Below, in pieces: positions 18,474-27,462 of a stretch of DNA of 60,910 bases (within the stretch, counting starts at the first letter, position 1; each line of letters opens with the position of its first letter). The notes under the pieces were generated by a model. It saw nothing but the letters and a program-made list of their open reading frames with translations, was not told the DNA's origin and made no database searches. The position numbers were made by a program, and so were the translations under genes. Origin of the DNA: a bacterium (GTDB taxonomy: Bacteria; Gemmatimonadota; Gemmatimonadetes; Gemmatimonadales; Gemmatimonadaceae); contig JAIXTI010000052.1 of the NCBI GenBank assembly GCA_027484025.1, positions 1 to 60,910 of the forward strand, given 5' to 3'.

Positions 18474-19712
18474 TTACTTGAACGCGTTCAACCCCGTGAG
18501 CGCCTGGCCCAAGATGAGCGAGTGCACGTCGTGCGTGCCCTCGTACGTGTAGACGCTCTCGAGGTTCGCCATGTGACGCATGGCGCCGTATTCGGCAAGA
18601 ATACCGTTGCCCCCCAACAGCCGGCGCGTTTCGCGCGCGATGTTCGTCGCGATATCGACGTTGTTGCGCTTGGCCAGCGACACCTGCGTGGGCGTGAAGT
18701 TGCCGGCGTCCTTGAGGCGACCCAGGTGCAGCGACACGAGCTGCCCCTTCACGATCTCCGTAAGCATGTCGGCGAGGCGCACCTGCTGAATCTGGAACCC
18801 GCCAATGGGGCGATCGAACATGACGCGCGTCTTGGCGTAGCTCACCGCCTCTTCCATGCACGCCATGGCCGCACCCAACACGCCCCAGGAGATGCCGTAC
18901 CGGGCCTGCGTGAGGCACATAAGCGGGCTCTTGAGCCCCTTGGACAACGGGAGAATCGCATCGGCCGGTACATGCACGTCGACCAGCACGAGTTCGGACG
19001 TATCGCTGGCACGCAGCGACAACTTGCCCTTCTGATCCTTCGCCTGGAAGCCGGGTGTGTTCGTCGGGACGACGAAGCCGCGGATGCTGGTGTCGTCGGT
19101 GCTGTCGCCGGTCTTGGCCCAGATGATCGCCACATCGGCCTTGGAGCCGTTGGTGATCCACATCTTGGCACCGTTGATGATCCAGCTGCCGTCCGCCTGC
19201 TCGCGGGCGCGCGTGATCATCCCCGACGGATTCGAGCCGAAGTCGGGTTCGGTGAGACCGAAGCAGCCAATCAGTTCGGCCTTGGCGAGCTTGGGGAGCA
19301 GTTCCCGCTTCTGCGCTTCGCTGCCGAAGGCGAAGATGGGATACATGACCAACGCGCCCTGCACCGACGCGAACGAGCGGATGCCGGAGTCGCCGCGCTC
19401 GAGTTCCTGCATGATGAGGCCATAGGCCACACTCGAGAGGCCCGCGCACCCATACTCCTCGGGGAGATTGGCGCCGAGCACTCCGAGTTCTGCGAGCTCG
19501 GGGATGAGTTCATCCGGGAAGCGCCCCTGCACGTAGCAGTCGCCGATGATGGGCAGAATGCGCTCATCGACAAAGCGACGGATGGTGTCGCGAATGGCGC
19601 GCTCTTCTTCGGTGAGCGCCGCATCGATGTTGAACAGGTCGCCCGGGTGGGCGGTGAGCTCTACGGAAGGGAGCGCGGGAATCGCGCTCGCCAGCAAGGT
19701 ATCGAGGGCCAT
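18474..19712 (-). CDS. glutaryl-CoA dehydrogenase-type acyl-CoA dehydrogenase
   Basis: A 412-residue flavoenzyme that oxidises an acyl-CoA and passes electrons to EtfAB. Several blocks match mitochondrial GCDH rather than straight-chain enzymes: YGCAGLSSVAYGL, ELERGDSGIRSFASVQ (the Arg-Ser pair binds the glutaryl carboxylate in GCDH), GCFGLTEPDFGS, RYGISWGVLGA, and TYEGTHDVHSLILG with the catalytic Glu. It has the usual two helical regions and central beta domain. The frame is open to 19811; the ATG at 19712 is chosen because homologues carry little sequence before the first helix. A related non-decarboxylating enzyme cannot be excluded. It is separated from the SusCD unit by a terminator. 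Confidence 0.88.
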   Translation of the reverse strand: MALDTLLASAIPALPSVELTAHPGDLFNIDAALTEEERAIRDTIRRFVDERILPIIGDCYVQGRFPDELIPELAELGVLGANLPEEYGCAGLSSVAYGLIMQELERGDSGIRSFASVQGALVMYPIFAFGSEAQKRELLPKLAKAELIGCFGLTEPDFGSNPSGMITRAREQADGSWIINGAKMWITNGSKADVAIIWAKTGDSTDDTSIRGFVVPTNTPGFQAKDQKGKLSLRASDTSELVLVDVHVPADAILPLSKGLKSPLMCLTQARYGISWGVLGAAMACMEEAVSYAKTRVMFDRPIGGFQIQQVRLADMLTEIVKGQLVSLHLGRLKDAGNFTPTQVSLAKRNNVDIATNIARETRRLLGGNGILAEYGAMRHMANLESVYTYEGTHDVHSLILGQALTGLNAFK

Positions 19713-19945
19713 TGCGACAGCGGCGAGAGGGTTGAAGCGAACTGCTTCCGGAATGTAGCGGGCGGTAGCGCCGGCAACAGCACCACCACCGGGAGAACGG
19801 CGCGCCGACACGGGAGTGCCCGTCGCGGGACCACCCGTAAGTCTATTACTACGAAACGTACCGCATGGTTCAGTTCGGTTGCAGTTGGTGACGCAGGCTT
19901 GATGATAAAGGGGTCATGAATCCACTCCTTTTTCCGTAACTCGTC

Positions 19946-22777
19946 ATGCGTCGATTGCTCGCGTCGGTTGTTCTTCTGCTCACCGCGTGCTCCGGTGGCA
20001 GCGATGGCGGTACTCCGGTCACCCCGCCGCCAACACCCACCATTTCCCTGTCGCTCTCCTCCGCCGCCGCGACGGCGACGCGCGGCACCACCACCACAAC
20101 TACGGTCACCTTGGTGCGCGGTGGCGGCTACACGGGGACGGTCACCCTCGCCACCGGTACACTTCCGGCGGGCGTCACCGTCGCCTTCGCGCCAAGTACG
20201 CTCACCGGGGCCACCACGACCAGCACCGCGACGATCACGGTGAGCGCCACGGCCGCGACGGGCAGCGCTAACGTGGATATCTCGGCGACAGGGAGCGGCG
20301 TCAGCGCCGCGTCGGCGTCGTTCGCTCTGACGGTGCCAGTGCCGGCGATCGCGGTGGCGGTTGGTGCGCCCACAGCCAGCGCCGTGCAAGGCGCGGCCGC
20401 CAACGTGCCGGTCACCGTGACGCGCACGAACGGGTATGCCGATGCCATCGCGCTGTCCGCGACGACGCCAGCCGGCGTCACCGCGACCTTCGCGCCCGCC
20501 AGTGTCGCGGCGGGTTCGACGACGAGCACCTTGGTGCTCGCCGTCAGCGCCACCACGGCGCCCGGGACCTACCCGATCACCGTGACCGCCGCGGGCACGG
20601 GCGTGAGCAACGCCACGACGACCGTCACGCTGACCGTGACCGCCGCCGGCACACCGGCCATTGCCCTGAGCGCATCTCCCGCGGCGCTGTCGGTCACGGC
20701 CGGGCAGAACGGCACGAGCACGATTACTGTCGCGCGGAGTGGCGGCTTCACCGGTGACGCGACGCTCACCGTCACGGGGGCGCCCGCTGGGATGGCCGCG
20801 ACCATCGCCCCCTCGACCGTAGCCGCGAATGCCACCACCGCCACGCTCTCGATTGTCACCACGACCGCGCTTGCGCCGGGAGCCTACACCCTCACGGTGA
20901 ACGGAACGGGCACCGGTGTCGGCGCGCAAAGCACGGCGGTGACCGTGACCGTCGCCGCGCCTCCTGGTGTCACCATTTCGGCCATCAGCGCGCAGCAGCT
21001 GTCGCAAGGGACGTCGTCGGCCACCGCCATCCCGCTCGTGCTGACGCGCACTGGTGGACTCACCGGTGACCTCACGTTGGCGCTCGAGGGGGCACCGACC
21101 GGCGTGTCGGCCACCTTTTCACCGAATCCCGCAACCGGCACCAGCAGCCAGCTGACCCTCGCCGCCACTGCGACCGTGGCCCCCGGCAGCTACACGCTGA
21201 CCGTTCGCGCCACCGGCACGGGCGGCGTCAGCGGCACCACGTCATTCGGCCTCACGGTGACGGCGGCGGCAACGGGGAGTTTCGTCATCAACGCGGTCCC
21301 GGCCACCGTGTCCGTCGCTCAGGGGCAGACCGGCCTCTCGACCGTGAATATCGCGAGAGCTGGCGGCTTCACCGGAGCGGTGACGCTGACGGCGACAGGC
21401 GTTCCGAGCGGCACGGCGGCGACGTTCACGCCGAGTCTGGCTACGGGAACCCAATCGCAGTTGGGACTCGATGTCGGGAGTGGCACAGCCGCCGGTACGT
21501 ACACCATCACGATTCGTGGACAGGGCACGGGTGTGAGCGATGCCACGACCACATTGACGCTCACGGTTACTCCGGGCGGCGGGAGCGGCGGATCGGGCAA
21601 CGTCAACTGGACCTTCTGCGAAGCGGCGCGCTTTCCACTCTGGTTTGCCGCGCAGAACGGCACCGGAGCGTGGACTCGTGTCACCCCCACAGGGAGCATC
21701 AACCGGGTGTATAGCTTCACGATCAATACCCGTGGCGGTGTGGCCTACGCGATTCCGAGAGCCGGCGGCGGTACCGACGTGACGGTGCAGTATCTGTCGC
21801 AGGCCGAGATTACGTCGGCGGGCACGTCGGAGTGCGTGAGCAACCGGTCGACCAAGGCGCTCTCGGGGTCCGTCGCCAATCTCCCGAGCAACAACACCGG
21901 CTATGTGGGTATCGGTGGTGCGCAAGCAGCCATTGTGGGAGGCGCCACCACGTACGCTCTGACAGATGTCGACGACGGTCCCACAGACCTTGCCGCTGTA
22001 CGTACCACGTCCGCAGGTTTCGCGTCCGTGCCGAATAGAATCGTGCTTCGGCGCAACGTGAATTACCCGTCGGGCAGCGTCGTTCCGGTTGTCGACTTCA
22101 CCGGTGCGGAGTCCTTTGCGCCAGCATTTGCCGATTACACGATAGCCAACGCCGGTTCAGACTTCGTGCAGGTGAGTGGATCCTTCGTGACCCAGAACGG
22201 CGGTGTGGGAACGGTCAGCTTCCCTGGCCTCGCCGTTGGTCCAGCCCGTTTGTACGGCATTCCGCTCGCGCAAACGCAGCCCGGCGATCTTCATCAGGTT
22301 TTTGCGTTCGCCTTTACTGGAACCGAGACGGCCTCTTCGTCACGTGCGGTTGTTCAGTACAATCGTGAGCTGATCAATCGGACCATCACGTTGGGCCCGT
22401 CGCTCTCCTCACCCACGGTGACGTCACTGGGCACGTCCCCATATGTCCGTTTCACCATCAGCGGACCGTGGCAATCGGAATACGCCGACGCGATTGGCGT
22501 TAGTTTCACGCAGCTGACGACCGGATCGAACAGCTGGGTGATCACCGCGTCGCGAACATACATCGGCGCGGGCACCAGCACGTGGTCGCTCGCCATTCCG
22601 GATTTCAGCGGGGTTGCCGGATTCAGCAACAGCTGGGCGCTGTCAGCGGCCAGCACAACCTGGTCGATGACGGCATACTCCGGAACGCTGGCGGGTGGGA
22701 CAGTGGCGGGGGCCCTTGGTTTCGGTGAAAACGGAACGTTCCGCTTCGCTGCACGCACGGGCACCATTTCGCCGTGA
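19946..22777 (+). CDS. large surface lipoprotein with five Ig-like repeats
   Basis: A 943-residue exported protein. The N-terminus MRRLLASVVLLLTAC has a clear lipobox with C15. Five tandem beta-sandwich repeats of about 100 residues follow (about 32-131, 133-232, 236-336, 340-438, 444-541), each with a GG(F/Y)TG strand, a PxGxxATFxPS turn and a TGTGVS close. They are very rich in Thr, Ala and Val and depleted in charge. A GGGSGGSG linker leads to a 390-residue C-terminal region starting NVNWTFCEA, which I cannot assign; it contains four-stranded-looking segments and no obvious enzyme motif. The role is likely adhesion or cell-surface binding. A terminator hairpin lies 25 bp after the stop. 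Confidence 0.8.
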   Translation: MRRLLASVVLLLTACSGGSDGGTPVTPPPTPTISLSLSSAAATATRGTTTTTTVTLVRGGGYTGTVTLATGTLPAGVTVAFAPSTLTGATTTSTATITVSATAATGSANVDISATGSGVSAASASFALTVPVPAIAVAVGAPTASAVQGAAANVPVTVTRTNGYADAIALSATTPAGVTATFAPASVAAGSTTSTLVLAVSATTAPGTYPITVTAAGTGVSNATTTVTLTVTAAGTPAIALSASPAALSVTAGQNGTSTITVARSGGFTGDATLTVTGAPAGMAATIAPSTVAANATTATLSIVTTTALAPGAYTLTVNGTGTGVGAQSTAVTVTVAAPPGVTISAISAQQLSQGTSSATAIPLVLTRTGGLTGDLTLALEGAPTGVSATFSPNPATGTSSQLTLAATATVAPGSYTLTVRATGTGGVSGTTSFGLTVTAAATGSFVINAVPATVSVAQGQTGLSTVNIARAGGFTGAVTLTATGVPSGTAATFTPSLATGTQSQLGLDVGSGTAAGTYTITIRGQGTGVSDATTTLTLTVTPGGGSGGSGNVNWTFCEAARFPLWFAAQNGTGAWTRVTPTGSINRVYSFTINTRGGVAYAIPRAGGGTDVTVQYLSQAEITSAGTSECVSNRSTKALSGSVANLPSNNTGYVGIGGAQAAIVGGATTYALTDVDDGPTDLAAVRTTSAGFASVPNRIVLRRNVNYPSGSVVPVVDFTGAESFAPAFADYTIANAGSDFVQVSGSFVTQNGGVGTVSFPGLAVGPARLYGIPLAQTQPGDLHQVFAFAFTGTETASSSRAVVQYNRELINRTITLGPSLSSPTVTSLGTSPYVRFTISGPWQSEYADAIGVSFTQLTTGSNSWVITASRTYIGAGTSTWSLAIPDFSGVAGFSNSWALSAASTTWSMTAYSGTLAGGTVAGALGFGENGTFRFAARTGTISP
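20039..21568 (+). repeat. five tandem ~300-bp units encoding Ig-like domains
   Basis: The five protein repeats at residues 32-541 of the lipoprotein correspond to this stretch. Units differ in sequence but share in-register motifs such as GG(F/Y)TG and AGTG(V/T), so they are old duplications rather than recent copies. The DNA is strongly biased towards ACC/ACG/GCC/GTC codons. Confidence 0.7.
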
Positions 22778-22801
22778 TTCTCTGATGCAGGTACGAAGCA
22801 T

Positions 22802-22834
22802 GAAGGGCGCCCGGAGAACTCTCCGGGCGCCCTT
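22802..22834. terminator. hairpin between convergent genes
   Basis: GAAGGGCGCCCGGA at 22802-22815 and its exact complement at 22821-22834 form a 14-bp stem with a 5-nt loop. There is no T-run, but it lies midway between the convergent lipoprotein and SprT-like genes and can serve both. Confidence 0.65.
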
Positions 22835-22867
22835 CACGTATCTCGCCGACGCAAGGCCGTCGTACCG

Positions 22868-23653
22868 TTATCCCGCGCTGGCTTGCCGCTGCCGTCGGCG
22901 TTCCAGCGGTGTCACATCACGGCGCGCGGCAGGCGTGATCCCCACGTCGCGTGCCTTGTTGCGAAACTCCGGGCCGTGATCGACCGGCCGACCAGTCTCG
23001 TGCTGCCACTGGTGCACCATTTCGTGCAGCAATGTGTGCATCGCCTCGCGCCATCCGTGCTTGGCAATATGCGAGCGCGACATGACGATCTCGGGGGCGA
23101 GATGACGCGACCCAGGATCGTAGTGCCCAAGGCGCGTGGCCATGCGGCCGGACAGGCGCAACGGAATGGACGTCAAGGACCCGCCAAACCACTGCGCGTT
23201 GAGTTGCCGGTGCGCTTCGGTGAGCTGCGCGATCATCGCCACATCTCCCGGCTTCGCAGGCTCCTGGCGCCGAGCGATGGGTGCCCGCTCGCCATCGTGC
23301 GCCAGAATCACTTCGCGGGCAGCTAACCGTTCGGCCTTGGTCCGCGCGATGGCAAACGCTACGATCGCGCGCAGCACCGACTCCGGCGCCTCGGCGTACC
23401 CTTCGTTCACGCGCAACGTGCGGCCAATGAGCGAGACCATGACCGTACGCGTGCGCATGAGCACCAGCTGCTCGACGCCACGCAGCCCCATGTCCTGCAA
23501 GCGCGAAAACAACACCGCGGTACGCGCGCGGAGCGCTGAACGCCCGCGCGCGAATCGCTGCTCTTCGGGGTCAGGTGACGACGACGGGGCAGCTGGCGCC
23601 GGGGTGGGCGCTTCCGCAAAAAAACCGAGCTGCAGGTCGTCGAAGAGGGACAC
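22868..23653 (-). CDS. SprT-like zinc metallopeptidase-domain protein
   Basis: A 261-residue cytosolic protein with an SprT-like domain in its C-terminal half. The zinc motif is HEMVH in TLLHEMVHQWQHETG, followed by DHGPEFRNKARDVG, the usual SprT-like continuation. Eukaryotic SPRTN cleaves DNA-protein crosslinks; the bacterial role is largely unknown. The N-terminal 45 residues are Ala/Pro/Ser-rich and probably disordered. The zinc ribbon of full-length SprT is not seen. The ATG at 23653 lies 15 bp from the stop of the hydrolase gene on the same strand, so the three minus-strand genes from 25.5 kb may be one transcript. Confidence 0.78.
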   Translation of the reverse strand: MSLFDDLQLGFFAEAPTPAPAAPSSSPDPEEQRFARGRSALRARTAVLFSRLQDMGLRGVEQLVLMRTRTVMVSLIGRTLRVNEGYAEAPESVLRAIVAFAIARTKAERLAAREVILAHDGERAPIARRQEPAKPGDVAMIAQLTEAHRQLNAQWFGGSLTSIPLRLSGRMATRLGHYDPGSRHLAPEIVMSRSHIAKHGWREAMHTLLHEMVHQWQHETGRPVDHGPEFRNKARDVGITPAARRDVTPLERRRQRQASAG

Positions 23654-23668
23654 GCCTCAAAACTGGGG

Positions 23669-24352
23669 CTACTCGTCGCTGCGGGCAACTGGCCGCAGTG
23701 CATCCACGAGGGCCGACAAGGCGGCGATCTGATCGCCGGTGATGTCGTGCCCCAATCCCGGATATATGCGCAGATCGACCGTTGCCCCCAACGTCGCAAA
23801 CTGTACGGCGGATGAACGTACGAGCGCCTGCGGGATATGCGCATCGGCGTCGCCACAGGCGAGCACGACCGGCGTGCCATTGAGTGATCCCGTGTCGTGC
23901 CGTGGCACGGCGGGATCCCCCACGAGCGCCCCCGCCATGGCGACAACACCGCCGAAGCGCGCGCCGCGCGCCGCTGCCCGCGCGGCAAACTCCAGCGTCA
24001 GACACGCCCCCTGCGAGAACCCGACGAGAATGATGCGTTCTTCGGCGATCCCACCGGCCGCAAGCATCGCGACGGCAGAGGCAATGCTCTCGAGAGCACT
24101 CGACAACCACGGCTCGTTCTCCGCCGCCGGCGCGAGAAAGCGGTACGGGTACCAGCTGTTGCCTTCGGCCACGGGGGCGACAAGTGCGGCTCCCGTGGCT
24201 TTCGCGGCGCGCGCGATGGGGAGCATGCCTTCGGCAGTACCACCACGGCCGTGCACGAGCACCAGCCCGTACGCGGCCTCGGAGATGTCCGTGCCGGCCA
24301 CCACCGGTGCCCGGCCTGCATGGGGTCGACGGGCAGTGCCTTCCTGTTGCAT
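23669..24352 (-). CDS. alpha/beta hydrolase, phospholipase/carboxylesterase family (MhqD-like)
   Basis: A 227-residue serine hydrolase of the dienelactone-hydrolase/carboxylesterase type. The catalytic set is visible: Ser in GFSQGAC, Asp in ACGDADAHIP and His in GLGHDIT, with the oxyanion region VLVHGRGG. In Bacillus the homologous MhqD is co-encoded with the ring-cleaving dioxygenase MhqO and protects against quinones. Here it directly follows such a dioxygenase: its ATG (24352) shares one base with the dioxygenase TGA, so translation is coupled. The open frame extends to 24442, but that would overlap the previous gene and is rejected. Confidence 0.85.
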   Translation of the reverse strand: MQQEGTARRPHAGRAPVVAGTDISEAAYGLVLVHGRGGTAEGMLPIARAAKATGAALVAPVAEGNSWYPYRFLAPAAENEPWLSSALESIASAVAMLAAGGIAEERIILVGFSQGACLTLEFAARAAARGARFGGVVAMAGALVGDPAVPRHDTGSLNGTPVVLACGDADAHIPQALVRSSAVQFATLGATVDLRIYPGLGHDITGDQIAALSALVDALRPVARSDE

Positions 24353-25512
24353 CAGATGCTCTCCACCTGCTCTGAAACGTCGAGTCGGCGACCGGGATGG
24401 CCGCGCATGCCCGCTTCGCCTTCGCTTCCATCGTAGGGCCACGCGGGCCGGTCGATATCCCGCAGGCGCGCACCGATCTCGTCACGATGCGCTTCGAGCC
24501 ACGGAGGCAACCGCAGCGCGCTACCGGTGCTCGCCACGGGCTCGTCGACCAGAAACCCGGGGCCCATGGTCGCCAGCTCCACGATATGTCCGTCGGGGTC
24601 CTTGGTGTAGATGCTCTTGAAGTACACGCGATCCATCACCGGCGACACCTGCTGTCCGGCCTCGAGCAGACGTTCACGAAACAGGAGCTGCGTGTCTTCG
24701 TCGGCGACGGCCAACGCGTAGTGATGCCCCTGCCCCACGCCCATGTGCGACCGCCGCTCGGTGGCCGGGCGCTCGAGGTACGTGATCAGCGAGCCCGGAC
24801 GGGCATCGGCCGTTCCCCAGTACCAGTGGCGTCTGCCGGGGTCGTCAAAGTTTTCCGTCATCTTGACGCGGGACATGCCGAGCGTCTCACCGAGGAATTC
24901 GTGGGTGCGCTCGATGTTCGCCGTCATCGCGGTGATGTGGTGCATGCCACGCGTGAGCGCCATGGCGGCGTCGATCGTTGGCACGGGCTCGGGCCAGGTG
25001 AGCGCGGCCAGTGCCGCCTCGTCGCGCCCGCCGCGCACCTTGTCGGTAGGCGCAGTGTGTTGCGCCATGATGCCCGCCTGCTCGTCCCACCAGAGTCCAG
25101 GCCCATCGGTCGCGATCTCGACGATCTGTCCGTCGGGATCTCGCACGTAGAGGCTCGTGAAATAGTGCCGGTCGTACGGGCCGATGACGCGCAGCCCGAG
25201 ATCGGTCAGCCGCCGCTTCCAACGCAACAGCGCATCGCGATCGGCCACCCGCAGGGCAAAGTGGTGCGTGCCGCCAATGCCGGTACGGCCACGCGGGGCG
25301 TTGGGCCATTCGAAAAAGGTGACGACCGTGCCCGCGCCCCCGGTCTCGTTGGCGAAGTACAGGTGGTAACTGCCGGGGTCGTCGAAATTGACGGTCGTCT
25401 TGACGAGGCGAAGCCCGAGGACGCGTGAATAGAAATCGACGGTGCGCTGTGCATTGCTCGCCACGAGGGTGACGTGGTGCAGGCCGAGAATGGCCGAATT
25501 GCTGGTGTTCAT
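24352..25512 (-). CDS. ring-cleaving dioxygenase, VOC/glyoxalase superfamily (MhqO-like)
   Basis: A 386-residue protein of two tandem VOC modules. The first begins ILGLHHVTLVASNAQRTVDFY and the second begins GMHHITAMTANIERTHEF. The metal-ligand pattern of extradiol dioxygenases is visible as His in LHHVTL and MHHIT, His in GTHHFAL and GHHYAL, and Glu in DPDGQIVEIAT and DPDGHIVELAT. Such enzymes open hydroquinone-type rings. It is the first gene of a coupled pair with the MhqD-like hydrolase. An AGGAG site lies 8 bp before the ATG, and a promoter/palindrome just upstream suggests control by a quinone-sensing MarR-type repressor. Confidence 0.88.
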   Translation of the reverse strand: MNTSNSAILGLHHVTLVASNAQRTVDFYSRVLGLRLVKTTVNFDDPGSYHLYFANETGGAGTVVTFFEWPNAPRGRTGIGGTHHFALRVADRDALLRWKRRLTDLGLRVIGPYDRHYFTSLYVRDPDGQIVEIATDGPGLWWDEQAGIMAQHTAPTDKVRGGRDEAALAALTWPEPVPTIDAAMALTRGMHHITAMTANIERTHEFLGETLGMSRVKMTENFDDPGRRHWYWGTADARPGSLITYLERPATERRSHMGVGQGHHYALAVADEDTQLLFRERLLEAGQQVSPVMDRVYFKSIYTKDPDGHIVELATMGPGFLVDEPVASTGSALRLPPWLEAHRDEIGARLRDIDRPAWPYDGSEGEAGMRGHPGRRLDVSEQVESI

Positions 25513-25540
25513 AAAACGATCTCCTGCCCGAAGGCGACTT

Positions 25541-25560
25541 ATATCTTAGCACTAAGATAT
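25541..25560. promoter_or_regulatory. palindromic operator of the dioxygenase-hydrolase operon
   Basis: ATATCTTAG at 25541-25549 and CTAAGATAT at 25552-25560 form a perfect 9-bp inverted repeat with a 2-bp centre. An extra half-site (ATCTTAG) lies at 25567-25573. The AT-rich ATCT...AGAT form resembles the operators of MarR-family MhqR in Bacillus. It fully covers the -10 box of the promoter below, as expected for a repressor. No MarR-type gene is in the window. Confidence 0.65.
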
Positions 25561-25582
25561 TGTAGAATCTTAGCCTTTGCAA
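25554..25582 (-). promoter_or_regulatory. sigma-70-type promoter of the dioxygenase-hydrolase operon
   Basis: Read on the minus strand: TTGCAA (25582-25577), exactly 17 bp, then TATCTT (25559-25554). This puts a start about 35 nt before the ATG at 25512. The -10 lies inside the palindrome at 25541-25560. Confidence 0.55.
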
Positions 25583-25611
25583 GCGCTGCCGGTGCGATTT
25601 AGTTCTCGCAC

Positions 25612-27462
25612 ATGACGCCGACCTCACCTGCTCCGCTGCCGGCCGGCCTGGCCGCCAGTTTCGATACCGTTCGGCCCTTGGGCGCCGGTGGCATGGGCGC
25701 CGTGTGGCTCGTGCGCGACCGCTTTCTCGACCGTCTGGTCGCACTCAAGGTACTGCACGCCGACCAGTCGGGGCCGGAAGAGCGCGAGCGCTTTTTGCGT
25801 GAAGCGCGCACCAGCGCACGGCTCGAGCATCCGCACATCATCGACGTGTACCGCGCCGACGAAACCGACGGCGTGGTGTGGTTCTCGATGCGCTACATCA
25901 ACGGCGAATCGGTTGGCGACCGACTGCGTGACCGCGGCCCGATGCCGGTCGCTGACACGCTGCGTGTGTTGCGCGAAGTCGCGTGGGGACTCGCCTATGC
26001 GCATGCGCGCGGTGTCATCCATCGCGACATCAAGCCGGACAACATTCTGCTCGATCGCGACTCCGGTCGCGCGGTCGTCACGGACTTCGGCATTTCGCGC
26101 GACGCCGCCGATGCCTCCAAGCTCACCATCGTGGGCAACGTGCTCGGCTCGGTGCACTACATGAGCCCCGAGCAGGCCGCTGGTGAAGACGTGGACGGCC
26201 GGAGCGATGTGTACGCGCTTGGCTGCGTTGCCTACCACATGCTCGCCGGCGCGCCGCCGTTCGATGGCACCGCGCAGTCGGTGCTCGTGGCGCATGTGAC
26301 CAAGCAGCCGCCGTCGTTGGCCGCGTTGCCGCAGGTGCCCGCCGAGCTCGCACTGCTCGTGAACCGGTGTCTGCTCAAGAACCCCTCGGAGCGACCGGCG
26401 AGCGCCGATCAACTCGCGAGTGCCTTCGACGCGTTGATGAACGATGCAGAAGCACACGCACGCGCATCGGCCGATGCGGCGCCTGGTGGTGTGTTGTCGG
26501 AAAATGAAGCCCGTGTCGTGTGGCAGCGCGCGGCGCAACTGCAGGCCGAAGCGGCCCATCGCATGGAGCGTCGCGCGGCGCTCGAGAGTGCGCGCGTGAG
26601 TGGCGAACAGACCGCAGTGACCACCGACGATGCCTATCGCCTGCGCGACGTCGAGGCGGCAGCCGTCGAAGCGGGCATTTCGCGCCAGTACGTCGCGATT
26701 GCGCTGGCGGAGTTGCGCGCCAATCCCGGTTCGGCGGCGCTCACCGACCCGATGTCGGAGCGCGCGGACCGCCGGACCACCCTGCTCATGGGCACCGCCG
26801 ACCGCGCCCTGTCGGTATCGCGCGTCATTCCGGCCTCACCCAAGGACACGTTGCAGGCACTCGGTGCGGTGTTCACGGCCGCGCCGCACGAGTTCACGTT
26901 GCAGGACACGGTGAATGGACACCCGCTCGATGGAGGCATCATGCGTTTCAAGGTGCCGCGGTTCATGGAGGCGTATGCCAATCCGTTTGCCGCGATGTCC
27001 AAAGAGAAGGCGGTACGATACCGGCTCGAGCAGATCGAATTGTTCGACTTGAACGTGACGCTGCAAGCGCGTGGCACCGCCGCGGCACCGGCTTGCGAGA
27101 TCGTCGTGACCGGTGACCTGCGCGCAGGACTCCGCCGCAACGTGATGCTCGACCTCGGGATCATGGCCGCGGTGAGCTCCATTGCCGGCGTGAGCCCGGC
27201 GGTCAAACGCGGCAGCATGCTCAAGGTGCCGGTGCTGAGCGCTGCGCCCCTCATTGCCGCTGCCGGCGCCGCGGTGCTGGGCTCTGCCGCGGTCATCATC
27301 TGGTACCGGTGGCTGTTCCGAGGCGCGTTGCGCGAGACCTACGAGGAACTTGGCGGGTTGCTCAAGTCGGTGGAGCAGCAACTCACGCAGCAGCGTCTCT
27401 TCAGCGGGGACCGATCAGCGGCGTCGGGCGCGACAGGGACGACATCGTCGGTCCCGCGGTGA
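25612..27462 (+). CDS. Hanks-type serine/threonine protein kinase
   Basis: A 616-residue kinase. The N-terminal domain (about 15-275) is complete: glycine loop GAGGMGAVW, VALKVL lysine, catalytic loop VIHRDIKPDN, metal-binding DFG in VTDFGISR, and APE-equivalent SPEQ. The middle region is helical (residues about 290-375, EARVVWQRAAQLQAEAAHRMERRAALESA). The C-terminal part has one or two hydrophobic segments near 535-565, so it may sit at the membrane with an uncharacterised start-like lipid-binding region between. Upstream it is divergent from the dioxygenase operon across 99 bp that contain the palindrome. The 3' end overlaps the convergent phosphoesterase gene by 62 bp. Confidence 0.93.
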   Translation: MTPTSPAPLPAGLAASFDTVRPLGAGGMGAVWLVRDRFLDRLVALKVLHADQSGPEERERFLREARTSARLEHPHIIDVYRADETDGVVWFSMRYINGESVGDRLRDRGPMPVADTLRVLREVAWGLAYAHARGVIHRDIKPDNILLDRDSGRAVVTDFGISRDAADASKLTIVGNVLGSVHYMSPEQAAGEDVDGRSDVYALGCVAYHMLAGAPPFDGTAQSVLVAHVTKQPPSLAALPQVPAELALLVNRCLLKNPSERPASADQLASAFDALMNDAEAHARASADAAPGGVLSENEARVVWQRAAQLQAEAAHRMERRAALESARVSGEQTAVTTDDAYRLRDVEAAAVEAGISRQYVAIALAELRANPGSAALTDPMSERADRRTTLLMGTADRALSVSRVIPASPKDTLQALGAVFTAAPHEFTLQDTVNGHPLDGGIMRFKVPRFMEAYANPFAAMSKEKAVRYRLEQIELFDLNVTLQARGTAAAPACEIVVTGDLRAGLRRNVMLDLGIMAAVSSIAGVSPAVKRGSMLKVPVLSAAPLIAAAGAAVLGSAAVIIWYRWLFRGALRETYEELGGLLKSVEQQLTQQRLFSGDRSAASGATGTTSSVPR

